This document shows, piece by piece, positions 52,002 through 60,694 of a DNA stretch of 64,000 nucleotides (position 1 is its first letter; the number at the start of each line of letters is the position of its first letter). Made by a program: the position numbers and the translations under genes. The notes beneath the pieces are model-generated. The model made no database searches and had not been told where the DNA came from. It worked only from the letters and a program-made list of their open reading frames with translations. The stretch covers positions 1 through 64,000 of the forward strand of contig CALHBF010000005.1 of the NCBI GenBank assembly GCA_937931205.1, given 5' to 3'. This stretch comes from an uncultured Bacteriovoracaceae bacterium. Its GTDB lineage: Bacteria; Bdellovibrionota; Bacteriovoracia; Bacteriovoracales; Bacteriovoracaceae.

Positions 52002-52703
52002 CTAATTATCAGCGCAAAGGGCCAAAAAGTCAGCCGCTTTTAAGCTTGCCCCACCAACTAAGGCCCCATCAATGTCTTTCTGGCCTAGTAATTTCTCAAC
52101 GTTATCAGGTTTCACACTTCCACCGTAAAGAATAGGAGTTCCAGGAACAATTGAACGAATGAAGGCATGAACTTCCTGGGCCTCATCCGGAGTCGCTGTT
52201 TTCCCAGTTCCAATGGCCCAAACGGGTTCGTAGGCAAGGATCACTTCACTCATCTTCACATCTTTAAGACCAAGTTCAAGTTGAGTGCGAATAACATCAA
52301 AAGTGTTGTTCGATTCGCGCTCGGCCAGGGTTTCACCGATGCAGAAAATAACTTTAAGACCATTTTCGATGGCCTTAAGTGTTTTCTTATTGAGCACCTG
52401 ATTCGTTTCAGCAAACAAGGTTCTACGCTCAGAGTGACCAATGATAGTGAAATGAGCACCAAGGTCTTTAAGAGACTTAGGCGAAATTTCTCCAGTAAAT
52501 GCACCAGCATCTTCTGTTGCTGTATTCTGTGCTCCCCACTTAACTTTTGTGGAAAGACTCATACCTAGCGGAAGATGGATCGCTTGAGGAGCAATCCATG
52601 CCTGATGTTTTCCAGAATACTTTTCATTAAAGGCAGCAAGAAATTCTTTAACTTCTTTAACGGTTTGATTCATTTTCCAGTTGGCCACTAAAAGCTTAGT
52701 CAT
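52002..52703 (-). CDS. tpiA: Triosephosphate isomerase
   Basis: A 233-residue TIM-barrel enzyme interconverting dihydroxyacetone phosphate and glyceraldehyde 3-phosphate. Active-site elements: NWKMN (Lys11), GHSERR (catalytic His about residue 90), the catalytic Glu in AYEPVWAIGTGKTATP, and ILYGGSVKPDN near the end. The size is a little under the usual 250. It lies 3 bases after pgk and 65 before secG. Confidence 0.97.
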   Translation of the reverse strand: MTKLLVANWKMNQTVKEVKEFLAAFNEKYSGKHQAWIAPQAIHLPLGMSLSTKVKWGAQNTATEDAGAFTGEISPKSLKDLGAHFTIIGHSERRTLFAETNQVLNKKTLKAIENGLKVIFCIGETLAERESNNTFDVIRTQLELGLKDVKMSEVILAYEPVWAIGTGKTATPDEAQEVHAFIRSIVPGTPILYGGSVKPDNVEKLLGQKDIDGALVGGASLKAADFLALCADN

Positions 52704-52706
52704 GTT

Positions 52707-53897
52707 TTAAACTCCGATTTTAAGAGCAAGAACACCTGGAAGATCACCTTTCTCGATGAATTCAAGAGAAGCACCACCACCAGTTGAAACGTGTGTGAAT
52801 TTATCTGCCATGCCAGACTGTTGAACAGCTGCTACAGAGTCACCACCGCCAACAACACTGAAAGCGTCGCGATTTTTAGCAATGGCCTCACAAACTTTCA
52901 TTGTTCCAAGAGCAAAGTGCGCAGATTCAAAAAGACCCATTGGACCATTCCAGAAAATTGTTTTGGCCGTTCCAAGGAATTCTGAATAGACACGTACTGT
53001 TTCAGGTCCGATATCTAGTCCCATTTTGCCATCAGGAATGCTTGTGTTTTCACAAACTTCACCTTGGCCTTCAAGAGAATCTGAGATGACATGATCACGA
53101 GGAAGAATGATTTTTCCGCCTTTATCTTGAGCAAGCAGGTGACGTGCTAAAGCAATATCCTCTTCTCCGCATAGAGAGTTACCAACAGTCGCACCCTTTG
53201 CTTTTAAGAATGGATACGCCATTGCTCCACCGATAAGAAGGTTATCAACAGAAACAAGCATCTTCTCAATTGTTTTAATCTTATCAGTTACCTTAGCTCC
53301 GCCAATAACAGCAATGAATGGCTTTTTAGGCTTCTCTAGAAGGTAGCTTAAAGATTCAATTTCTTTTTTCATCAATAAACCGGCATAAGCGCGATTCTTG
53401 AAGAAAGCATTGATCTCATGAACAGAGGCATGTTTTCTGTGAGCGGCACCAAAAGCATCATTCACATAAACATCCCCAAAACTTGCAAGCTTCTCAGCGA
53501 ATTCAGCATCATTCTTTTCTTCACGTGGATCAAAACGAAGATTCTCAAGAAGAACAATTTTCGCTTCTGGAAGAGAAAGAAGATCTTTAACGCCATTATC
53601 AACTGGAGACTCAGAAAGGATGACATCCATTCCAAGTTGTTTTGCCAGATAAGCAGCTACTGGTTCAAGAGAGTATTTAGGATTCGCTTCCCCATGAGGA
53701 CGACCCAAGTGGCTCATAAGAACAATCTTAGAAGCACCTTTCTCAAGCATGAGACGGATCGTTGGGAGAGCAAGATCGATACGTGAAGAGTCTGTGATTT
53801 GTCTCGGTTCATCTTTTGAGAGAGGAACGTTGAAGTCGAAACGAGCAAGAACTCGTTTTCCTTTCAAATCTGCTTCTTCAATAAATTTTAACTGCAT
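52707..53897 (-). CDS. pgk: Phosphoglycerate kinase
   Basis: A 396-residue glycolytic kinase making ATP from 1,3-bisphosphoglycerate. Signatures: VLARFDFNVPLSKD near the N-terminus, LMSHLGRPHG, ENLRFDPREEKND, VNDAFGAAHRKHAS, IGGAKVTDKI, and the C-terminal VVGGGDSVAAVQQSG...HVSTGGGASLEFIEKG. Full length. It is co-transcribed with gap (9-base gap) and tpiA. Confidence 0.98.
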   Translation of the reverse strand: MQLKFIEEADLKGKRVLARFDFNVPLSKDEPRQITDSSRIDLALPTIRLMLEKGASKIVLMSHLGRPHGEANPKYSLEPVAAYLAKQLGMDVILSESPVDNGVKDLLSLPEAKIVLLENLRFDPREEKNDAEFAEKLASFGDVYVNDAFGAAHRKHASVHEINAFFKNRAYAGLLMKKEIESLSYLLEKPKKPFIAVIGGAKVTDKIKTIEKMLVSVDNLLIGGAMAYPFLKAKGATVGNSLCGEEDIALARHLLAQDKGGKIILPRDHVISDSLEGQGEVCENTSIPDGKMGLDIGPETVRVYSEFLGTAKTIFWNGPMGLFESAHFALGTMKVCEAIAKNRDAFSVVGGGDSVAAVQQSGMADKFTHVSTGGGASLEFIEKGDLPGVLALKIGV

Positions 53898-53906
53898 AAA
53901 AAATCC

Positions 53907-54935
53907 TTAGAGTTTAGAACCTACGAAGCCAGCAAGGTCAATCACACGATTTGAGAATCCAACTTCGTTATCGTACCAAGAAACAACCTTGGCCGTATTA
54001 CCAATAACGTTTGTAAGTTTAGCATCAAAGAATGAAGACTCTGGGCATCCCATGAAATCTTGAGAAACAAGTTCTTCTTCAGTGTAGCCAAGATAGTTTT
54101 TAAGATATGTCTGGCTTGCTTCTTTCATAGCAGCGTTGATATCTGCTTTAGTAACAGTTTTGTTAAGAACAACTGTAAGGTCTACCATTGAAACATCTGG
54201 AGTTGGAACGCGAACTGCGTAACCATCAAGTTTTCCTTTCATGCTTGGAAGAACTTCGCCAAGAGCTTTCGCAGCACCAGTTGAAGTAGGGATCATGCTC
54301 ATTGCCGCTGCACGTGCACGACGAAGGTCAGAGTGAGAGTTATCAAGAAGGTTCTGATCTGAAGTGTATGAGTGAACAGTTGTCATAAGACCGTTAACGA
54401 TACCGAACTTCTCATCAAGAACTTTTGCAATTGGAGCAAGGCAGTTTGTTGTACAAGATGCATTTGAGATGATGTGGTGTTTTGAAGAATCAAAAAGCTC
54501 GTGGTTAATTCCCATTACGAAAGTTCCATCAAGATCTTTTCCTGGAGCACACATGATAACTTTTTTAACTGTATCATTCATGTGCTGGCCTAGACCCTGC
54601 TTGTCTTTGAAGATACCAGTGGCGTCAATCACGATCTGAATATTGTGTGAGCTCCAAGGAATTTTGCTTGGCTCTTTTTCGGCATAGAATTTAATTTTAT
54701 GACCTTCATAACTAATTTCTGCAGTTTCTGCGTTGAATGAAAACTCACCTTTTAATTTTCCGTGAAGTGAATCGTAACGAAGAAGGTGGATATAGGCCTC
54801 TGGTGAGCCAGGGTTATTGATAGCAGCAATTTCGATTCCAGGGTTTTTGCCAGAAAGGATTTTATCAAAGTAGGCGCGTAGAATTGTTCTTCCAATGCGG
54901 CCAACACCATTAATACCAACTTTTACATTTTTCAT
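53907..54935 (-). CDS. gap: Glyceraldehyde-3-phosphate dehydrogenase
   Basis: A 342-residue NAD-dependent enzyme of glycolysis. NAD-binding GINGVGRIGRTILRAYF at the start. The catalytic Cys is in SNASCTTNCLAPIAKVL (about residue 155). The substrate segment HSYTSDQNLLDNSHSDLRRARAAA and the ending SWYDNEVGFSNRVIDL also fit. The family usually has GVNGFGRIGR; here GINGVGRIGR. It starts the glycolysis operon, with its promoter in the 151-base gap to the divergent gene at 55087. Confidence 0.98.
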   Translation of the reverse strand: MKNVKVGINGVGRIGRTILRAYFDKILSGKNPGIEIAAINNPGSPEAYIHLLRYDSLHGKLKGEFSFNAETAEISYEGHKIKFYAEKEPSKIPWSSHNIQIVIDATGIFKDKQGLGQHMNDTVKKVIMCAPGKDLDGTFVMGINHELFDSSKHHIISNASCTTNCLAPIAKVLDEKFGIVNGLMTTVHSYTSDQNLLDNSHSDLRRARAAAMSMIPTSTGAAKALGEVLPSMKGKLDGYAVRVPTPDVSMVDLTVVLNKTVTKADINAAMKEASQTYLKNYLGYTEEELVSQDFMGCPESSFFDAKLTNVIGNTAKVVSWYDNEVGFSNRVIDLAGFVGSKL

Positions 54936-55086
54936 AGGGACTCCCTTAGGGTGAATATTGAGACGAAATTTTAAGACAATTTGTAGGAGATAACTTACTC
55001 TAGTTAAGTAGTTTTGGGTAGCGGATTCAAGTTATTCCCACAGGCTTAATAATAACATTCTCACTAGTTAATGCGCGGTGTAATAC

Positions 55087-56157
55087 ATGACTAAATTGTT
55101 CATCTCTGATTTGGGCGGAAAACAAGAAATCGAGTCGATTTTTCTCGTTAAAATTATCAATGTTATGGAAGGTAAAGACGGGAGAAAATACTTCAATATT
55201 ATCCTCTCAGATGCCTCTGGAGATTTGGAATCAAGGCTGTGGCAATACTCAACGGAAGTTGAGGGCCAAATCCTTAAAGGCTCTTTTGTGAAGGCCTCAG
55301 GAAAGCTCAATTTCTACCAAGGTAAAAAACAATTTATTATCTCACGTATTACTAAGCTCTCTTCAGAAGAAGTGAATATGGATGATTTTGTCATGAAGGC
55401 CAAGGTTGATCCGGAAGTCATGTTCTCTGAGCTAATGGTGATCGTGAACGGACTTGATGATGTTTACATCAGAGAACTGTTAAAAAATATTCTGGCCGAT
55501 CAGGAAGTCGTAAGACGTTTGAAAACGTGGCAAGCGGGAAAATCAATTCATCATGCTTATCGTTCAGGTTTATTAGAGCACGTCTTATCATGTTCAAAAC
55601 TCGCCCTCATTCTTTCTGCTCATTACCAAGTGAATAAGAACTATGTGGTAGCCGGCTGTATTCTTCATGATCTGTGTAAAATTTATGAACTTACTGATGG
55701 TGTAAATGTTGAATACACAGAGGAAGGAAAACTTGTCGGCCACTTGGTAAAAGGGTTAGAGATTGTTGACCGCTACTCTTATAAAATTAAGAATTTTCCT
55801 TATCAGTTAAAACTTCATTTAAAACATATTCTTCTTTCTCATCATGGAGAGTATGAATATGGATCACCAAAAATTCCTCAAACTTCTGAAGCCTATCTCG
55901 TGCATTTGATCGATCTGATGGATTCTAAAATGGGAAGTTTTGACATCATCAAAAAAACTGATTCTTCAACAGGCACATGGTCAGGTTATGTGAAGCATCT
56001 TGATCGAATTATCTATAAAGCTGAGCTTCCTTATTACCCTGACTTTATAGAAGATGAAGATCCAATCGCTCCTAAAGGTAATGTAAAGATTAAGAGTGAA
56101 AGTGCTCCAAAAACCAGTCTGGGTAAGATGTTGTCAGGTTTTAAAGTAGAAGACTAA
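55087..56157 (+). CDS. yhaM: YhaM-like 3'-5' exoribonuclease (OB plus HD domains)
   Basis: A 356-residue nuclease. An N-terminal OB fold (about 5-95; FNIILSDASGDLESRLWQYS, GSFVKASGKLNFYQGKKQF) binds nucleic acid. An HD domain follows (about 165-300): SIHHAYRSGLLEHVLSCSKLA, GCILHDLCKIYEL (HD pair), HHGEYEYGSPKIPQTSEAYLVHLIDLMDSKM. OB followed by HD with this spacing is typical of YhaM, a 3'-5' exoribonuclease. A Lys/Ser-rich tail of about 40 residues follows. It is divergent from gap. Specific substrates are unknown. Confidence 0.85.
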   Translation: MTKLFISDLGGKQEIESIFLVKIINVMEGKDGRKYFNIILSDASGDLESRLWQYSTEVEGQILKGSFVKASGKLNFYQGKKQFIISRITKLSSEEVNMDDFVMKAKVDPEVMFSELMVIVNGLDDVYIRELLKNILADQEVVRRLKTWQAGKSIHHAYRSGLLEHVLSCSKLALILSAHYQVNKNYVVAGCILHDLCKIYELTDGVNVEYTEEGKLVGHLVKGLEIVDRYSYKIKNFPYQLKLHLKHILLSHHGEYEYGSPKIPQTSEAYLVHLIDLMDSKMGSFDIIKKTDSSTGTWSGYVKHLDRIIYKAELPYYPDFIEDEDPIAPKGNVKIKSESAPKTSLGKMLSGFKVED

Positions 56158-56298
56158 TAACTACACTTTTTTTTGTTTAAGAGGGACTTTTAGCTCTGTA
56201 AACTTAACCGCATCTAAAGTTTCACTAGCTTTAAAAATTGCTGTTTTACATTATCAGAGAATTCCTACATTCTGAGCCAACTCGGAGTGATTTGACCT

Positions 56299-56565
56299 AT
56301 GAATTCTCAAGCAATGCAGTCTCTTTTTAGATATCAAGAAGTGAACGAGATCTTGTTGCAATACGAGCGCTCTAAAATCTTAGAAGTCTATTTTTCACGA
56401 CTAGATGGACGTAAAAAATGTAAGGATGAAGAGAGAGAGCTCTACGAACTCTCTCTGGAAGATTTAAAATTATTCCTGGCAGGAAAGTTTAAAGAAGATC
56501 CAATTATGCAGCAACTTTCTAACCTTCATTCACAAGTTTTGGAAAACACGAGAAAGAGTTCTTAA
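56299..56565 (+). CDS. Small helical protein, unknown
   Basis: An 88-residue, soluble, charged, mostly helical protein (NEILLQYERSKILEVYFSRLD; EERELYELSLEDLKLFLAGKF). No family recognised. GGAG lies 11 bases before the ATG, a weak site. It converges with tatD and their 3' ends overlap by 47 bases, which is unusual. Composition (Glu, Lys, Leu) and length favour a real gene over chance, but it is less certain than its neighbours. Confidence 0.5.
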   Translation: MNSQAMQSLFRYQEVNEILLQYERSKILEVYFSRLDGRKKCKDEERELYELSLEDLKLFLAGKFKEDPIMQQLSNLHSQVLENTRKSS

Positions 56566-57298
56566 AAGCAGCATCAAGCACTGTATTGAGTTCTATTCCT
56601 TTTAGCTCAGCGATTTTCTGTGCAATAAAAGGAAGATAAAAAGGCGCATTCTCTTTTCCTCGATGAGGGACAGGTGTGAGAAAAGGAGAATCAGTTTCAA
56701 GAAGAATTTGTTCAAGAGGAGTCATTCCCACAACATCCTGAACATTCTGTGCATTCTTAAAAGTAATAATCCCGTTAAACCCCAAGTAATAACCATCATT
56801 CAGTGCCCATTCTGCAAGAGCTCTGCCCGATGTAAAACTGTGGAGCACACCTTTTCTTTTCAGGTGATTTGAAAAGTTACTCAACATACTTTTAGTATCT
56901 TCATCCGCTTCACGAGTGTGAATAACAACGGGGAGGTCATGATCAACTGCTAGTTGCAGTTGTTCCTCAAATACTCTTAGTTGAATGTCTTTAGGGGAAT
57001 TATTATAGTGATAATCGAGCCCTATTTCTCCGACAGCAACCATCTTCGGAAATTGGGCCCGTTCAATAATTTTATTCTTTTCGATTTCAGTAAAATCTTT
57101 CGCATCATGTGGATGAATCCCTTGAGTGAAGTAAATTCTTTTCTCAAGTTTCGATAGTTTTAAGACCTCATCCATATTGTTCGGGTCAACTGAGATCGTA
57201 ATAAATTTTTGAACTCCTGCCTCCTCGGCACGGTAAAGTATTTCATCCAGAGTGAGAGACTTTAAGTAATCGAGGTGGCAGTGAGTTTCAATAATCAT
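56519..57298 (-). CDS. tatD: TatD-family metal-dependent DNase
   Basis: A 259-residue TIM-barrel hydrolase. Metal ligands are in the N-terminal ETHCHLD (His-x-His), Glu in VAVGEIGLDYHY, the following PVVIHTREA, LHSFTS and the late ETDSPFLTP. These are the TatD pattern; members degrade DNA or act on D-aminoacyl-tRNA. It is the last gene of the minus-strand operon starting at 61615. The last residues (NSFSCFPKL) replace the common N-x-x-R-L-F ending. Confidence 0.9.
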   Translation of the reverse strand: MIIETHCHLDYLKSLTLDEILYRAEEAGVQKFITISVDPNNMDEVLKLSKLEKRIYFTQGIHPHDAKDFTEIEKNKIIERAQFPKMVAVGEIGLDYHYNNSPKDIQLRVFEEQLQLAVDHDLPVVIHTREADEDTKSMLSNFSNHLKRKGVLHSFTSGRALAEWALNDGYYLGFNGIITFKNAQNVQDVVGMTPLEQILLETDSPFLTPVPHRGKENAPFYLPFIAQKIAELKGIELNTVLDAAFKNSFSCFPKLVNEG

Positions 57299-57300
57299 TT

Positions 57301-58449
57301 TTATTTTTGACCTTTTAGCAATTCTTCGAAGATCGCAAAGAATTGGTAATTAGGAATTGTTCCTTCAATTTTCTTACCATTAAGAATGATTGTTGGAGTC
57401 GACTTAATGTTGAATTTACCTGATAGGTTAATGTTTTCAATAACCTTATTCATTGCTTCTTGATTATTAAGACAGCTAGCAACTCCGTTATTTTCAGCAA
57501 TTGATTTAAGGTCACTCGCAAGGCTTGCCTGACTAGCAAAGATTTCATCGTGAACCTTATGGAATTTTGCCGGATCACATGCCGCAACAGCAGCCGCATC
57601 ACAGGCATTCACATGGCCTCGCTGTTTCATCTGAGGATTACATTTTGAATCAAGCGGGTAGAACATATATTGAATATTGATCTGCTTCCCGTAAATTCTC
57701 ACGATCTCAGACATTTGGTCAGAGACGAACTTACAAAATGGACACTCAAAATCAGAGAAGATAGTCATTCTAATGGGAGCATCAGCAAATTTTTCAGTCG
57801 CAGAATGAATTCGGTAAGGAGAGTCTTGATCTGGCTCACCGATCAAGGCCAAAGAGTTATATTGCTTAACAATGGCTTCAGCAACCTTAGTTTTCTTTTC
57901 TTCTTTTCCAGCAGTGTGCTGACCCATCATTACGGCACCTACAAGAAGAATTGATCCAAAAATTCCACTCCATTTCAAATCAGGAGTCCAGGTGTTGATA
58001 CCTTTGTTCCATAAAAGAAACCAGGCCAGAATAGAAAGAACGTAATAAAGAGTACAGAAAGGACAAAGACTTCCAAGAGCGCCAACAGAGAAAAAGAATA
58101 GTAATACGCAACCAATGGCATTGTACTTTGAAAGAGCTGAGCTTGTTCTTTCTAGCTGCTCTGAAGGCATAAGAGCTGTGAGCAGGAAAATAGCTCCTAC
58201 GATAATTCCAAAGAAGGAAATAGGAACGCCTGCGATGTTAGAAAGAATAGAGTAGGTCGCTGCATCACAGTTAAAGAAGTTGGAGACATTACAAAGTGTA
58301 GCAGAGCCACCAAGTTGAGTCGGATAAAGAGTTTCATAGAAGTGCGATGTCAGATACGCACTGGTAGCAATCATGGCAATCGCGTTGAGAATGAAAAGGA
58401 AGTTTAATCCTGTCATCCCATTGAGGGTAAGTGATTTTTTTGAATCCAT
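57301..58449 (-). CDS. VKOR-DsbA fusion: membrane thiol oxidase
   Basis: A 382-residue inner-membrane protein. N-terminal half (about 10-150): VKOR domain with four or so helices, the outer Cys pair in ATLCNVSNFFNCDAATYS and the redox CxxC in SLCPFCTLYYVLS. C-terminal half (about 215-382): DsbA/thioredoxin-like domain with FSDFECPFCKFVSDQM and cis-Pro region IKSTPTIILNGKKIEG. VKOR passes electrons to quinone and reoxidises the fused thioredoxin, so the protein should form disulphides in exported proteins on its own, in place of DsbA-DsbB. Two bases separate it from tatD. Confidence 0.93.
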   Translation of the reverse strand: MDSKKSLTLNGMTGLNFLFILNAIAMIATSAYLTSHFYETLYPTQLGGSATLCNVSNFFNCDAATYSILSNIAGVPISFFGIIVGAIFLLTALMPSEQLERTSSALSKYNAIGCVLLFFFSVGALGSLCPFCTLYYVLSILAWFLLWNKGINTWTPDLKWSGIFGSILLVGAVMMGQHTAGKEEKKTKVAEAIVKQYNSLALIGEPDQDSPYRIHSATEKFADAPIRMTIFSDFECPFCKFVSDQMSEIVRIYGKQINIQYMFYPLDSKCNPQMKQRGHVNACDAAAVAACDPAKFHKVHDEIFASQASLASDLKSIAENNGVASCLNNQEAMNKVIENINLSGKFNIKSTPTIILNGKKIEGTIPNYQFFAIFEELLKGQK

Positions 58450-59034
58450 TCAAATGTCCTTTGAAAAATAAAGGTTATAGTTTCTCTTAAGTGTTTTATC
58501 CCGACGATAGCTGTGGAAAAGATGATTGCACATGGTGCAGATTCCAGATTCTTCGACTGAAATGTTGGGAAATATTGTTTTTATTTTACTTATACTAAAG
58601 CCGATGAGATCGGCATAACTTTTTTCATCCTTCAATGAAACACTAATTTCTGGAAAAAGATTATTGAAATCAGCGCCGACTTCAAAACAGCACTGGTGAA
58701 TGGCCGGACCAATAAAAGCTTTTACAGGTTTAATGTTTCTAATCTGTTCAATAGCAAGGATTCCTAAGGCGAGTCCTCTCCATCCTGCATGAAGAAAAAC
58801 AACTTCTTTTTCTCCTTCAAATACAATTGGCAAACAATCTGCCGTTTTGATGGCCAGTGGAGTTGAATCTGCATAGCTACTGATAAGTGCATCAGCTTCA
58901 GTAATTTTCTCAGTAGGGTAAGAACAAGCAATGCCATGAACTTGTTTAACCTCATGAAATGAAAACTCAGGCCTATCGGGATAGACTCGAAATTCTCCAT
59001 GAGTAAGTTTTTGGGAATAAATGAAGTTATTCAT
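58450..59034 (-). CDS. pgeF: PgeF/YfiH purine nucleoside phosphorylase (laccase-like)
   Basis: A 194-residue Cu-oxidase_4 family protein. The metal/active-site motifs are LAIKTADCLPIVF (about 76-88), FLHAGWRGLALGIL, and IGPAIHQCCFEVG. E. coli YfiH (PgeF) cleaves aberrant peptidoglycan precursors, while others are purine nucleoside phosphorylases. At 194 residues it is shorter than the usual about 240; the N-terminal 15-20 residues seem trimmed. It abuts the VKOR gene by one base. Confidence 0.9.
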   Translation of the reverse strand: MNNFIYSQKLTHGEFRVYPDRPEFSFHEVKQVHGIACSYPTEKITEADALISSYADSTPLAIKTADCLPIVFEGEKEVVFLHAGWRGLALGILAIEQIRNIKPVKAFIGPAIHQCCFEVGADFNNLFPEISVSLKDEKSYADLIGFSISKIKTIFPNISVEESGICTMCNHLFHSYRRDKTLKRNYNLYFSKDI

Positions 59035-59050
59035 GTGGGTATTTTAACCC

Positions 59051-60028
59051 TTAAATGCTAGGGAAGAAAGCCTCGAGAGCATCTTTAAATATCTGTGGCG
59101 GTTCAGTTTTAAAGTGAAGCCTTTCACCGGTAATAGGATGAATAAAACCTAGTTCTTTGGCATGAAGTAGCTGATAAGGATAATCAATTAGCAGTTCTTT
59201 TAAAGCTACTGGTAGTTTATTGATGTGACTGCTCCCAGCTCCGTAAACCGGATCACAGAAAATCGGAGTTTGTAGCATTTGAGAGGCGTGAACACGGATC
59301 TGATGTGTTCTTCCTGTCTCAAGTTTAAATTCCATATGAGTAGCGCGCTCATGACCTTGAAGTGTTTTATAATGAGTGACGGCCTTCTTTCCATTTTTTA
59401 CGTTCGCGGCCATTTTAAGGCGATTAGTTGGATGTCTGCCCAAGGTTGTCGTAATGGTTCCGGAAAGTATTCTTGGCCTGCCAACAATAAGTGCTTCATA
59501 ACGTCTTTCGATATCATGAACTGAGAATAGATTTACCAGTCCTTCATGAGTTTTTTGATCTTTGGCCACTACCATCACACCAGAAGTTCCTCGATCTAGA
59601 CGATGAACAATTCCTGGCCTTTTTTCAGAGCCGATACCTTTGAGATCAGGACAGTGGTAGAGAATGGCGTTAACCAGTGTTCCCGTATAATGACCTGGGG
59701 CCGGATGTACGACCAGTCCTGCTGGTTTATTGATGATAATAAGATGTTGATCTTCAAAAAGAATTTCAAGAGGGATATTCTCAGCAATTAAGTCAGAGGG
59801 GATAGGTGGCGGAACTTCGATTTCAATAATCGTTCCGGCGGGTGGCATCTTATTGAGGCTTAATTTTATGTCACTTGAAATTTCTTCGTCTTCGAAAAGC
59901 TTTTTGATCGTTGATCGTGAAAACTGTGGTAGTTTTGCCACCAGATAGACATCTAGACGTTTGAAAACTTCTTTATCTTCACTAGAGACACAAAGTTCAA
60001 AGTTTTCGCTTGTCTCTTGTTCGCTCAT
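59051..60028 (-). CDS. rluD: Ribosomal large-subunit pseudouridine synthase RluD-like
   Basis: A 325-residue RNA-modifying enzyme. N-terminal S4 domain (RLDVYLVAKLPQFSRSTIKKLFEDEEI) binds RNA. The catalytic RluA-type domain has HRLDRGTSGVMVVAKDQ, with the active Asp in RLDR, NKPAGLVVHPAPGHYTGTL, and the late LETGRTHQIRVHAS. It makes pseudouridines in 23S rRNA. Full length. Its ATG and the upstream stop share one base. Confidence 0.95.
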   Translation of the reverse strand: MSEQETSENFELCVSSEDKEVFKRLDVYLVAKLPQFSRSTIKKLFEDEEISSDIKLSLNKMPPAGTIIEIEVPPPIPSDLIAENIPLEILFEDQHLIIINKPAGLVVHPAPGHYTGTLVNAILYHCPDLKGIGSEKRPGIVHRLDRGTSGVMVVAKDQKTHEGLVNLFSVHDIERRYEALIVGRPRILSGTITTTLGRHPTNRLKMAANVKNGKKAVTHYKTLQGHERATHMEFKLETGRTHQIRVHASQMLQTPIFCDPVYGAGSSHINKLPVALKELLIDYPYQLLHAKELGFIHPITGERLHFKTEPPQIFKDALEAFFPSI

Positions 60029-60684
60029 TACTTACCAGATTTAAGTTTCTTGAAATGAAGCAACCAGCTAGAAGCAACAGCATCAGGATTAAGTTTTAAT
60101 ACTTTTGCGTATTGATAAACATAACCACGAACGTAAACATCAGCTGGAAGTTTAGGAATATCTTCATCTTCAATAGCTCTGATATGAGTTTTTGATACTC
60201 TTGTCAGATCGGCCATTCTTTCAACAGAAACATTTTTATATTCACGAATTTCTTTAAGGAATGGTCCAGTGAAAATACTGCAATCCTTAATCTTATCTTC
60301 CATCTGAGCATTTGTGGCGAATTCAAGTTCAAATTTTTTAATGGCAGAAATTTTTGAAACCTTCGCTTCTCCATGAATGGAGCCGAAGTTTTCATATTGC
60401 ATAGAACCTGATTGTTTACTTGCTGTTTGAGCCTGTTGAGGAATATTGAACCCACGAATACGATCATATTCTCTGCGTTTTTCAGGAAAACCGAGAACCG
60501 AATAGGCTTCTTCGATTTGACCTAGAAACTCATTGCACTCATCTTTTGAGATCAGTGAATAAAGAGCAACACTGTCACCAGTATAAGCATTTTTAGCTCT
60601 GATATAAGCTTGCTCAATCTGTGCAGGAGTAGCATCAGTTTGAACCTCAAGAATTTCGTAGTAGTTGTTTTTTTCTGAGTTCAT
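60028..60684 (-). CDS. Fused J-like domain and RodZ-type helix-turn-helix protein
   Basis: A 218-residue cytoplasmic protein. Residues about 8-78 resemble a J domain (NYYEILEVQTDATPAQIEQAY...IEEAYSVLGFPEKRREYDRIRG), but the HPD tripeptide that activates DnaK is absent (AYTGDS in its place). Residues about 140-215 match the RodZ-type HTH (LKEIREYKNVSVERMADLTRVSKTHIRAIEDEDIPKLPADVYVRGYVYQYAKVLKLNPDAV). There is no membrane helix, unlike RodZ. It sits between a MinD-like ATPase gene and rluD, so a role in polar placement or shape is possible. Confidence 0.85.
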   Translation of the reverse strand: MNSEKNNYYEILEVQTDATPAQIEQAYIRAKNAYTGDSVALYSLISKDECNEFLGQIEEAYSVLGFPEKRREYDRIRGFNIPQQAQTASKQSGSMQYENFGSIHGEAKVSKISAIKKFELEFATNAQMEDKIKDCSIFTGPFLKEIREYKNVSVERMADLTRVSKTHIRAIEDEDIPKLPADVYVRGYVYQYAKVLKLNPDAVASSWLLHFKKLKSGK

Positions 60685-60694
60685 ATTTTAATTC

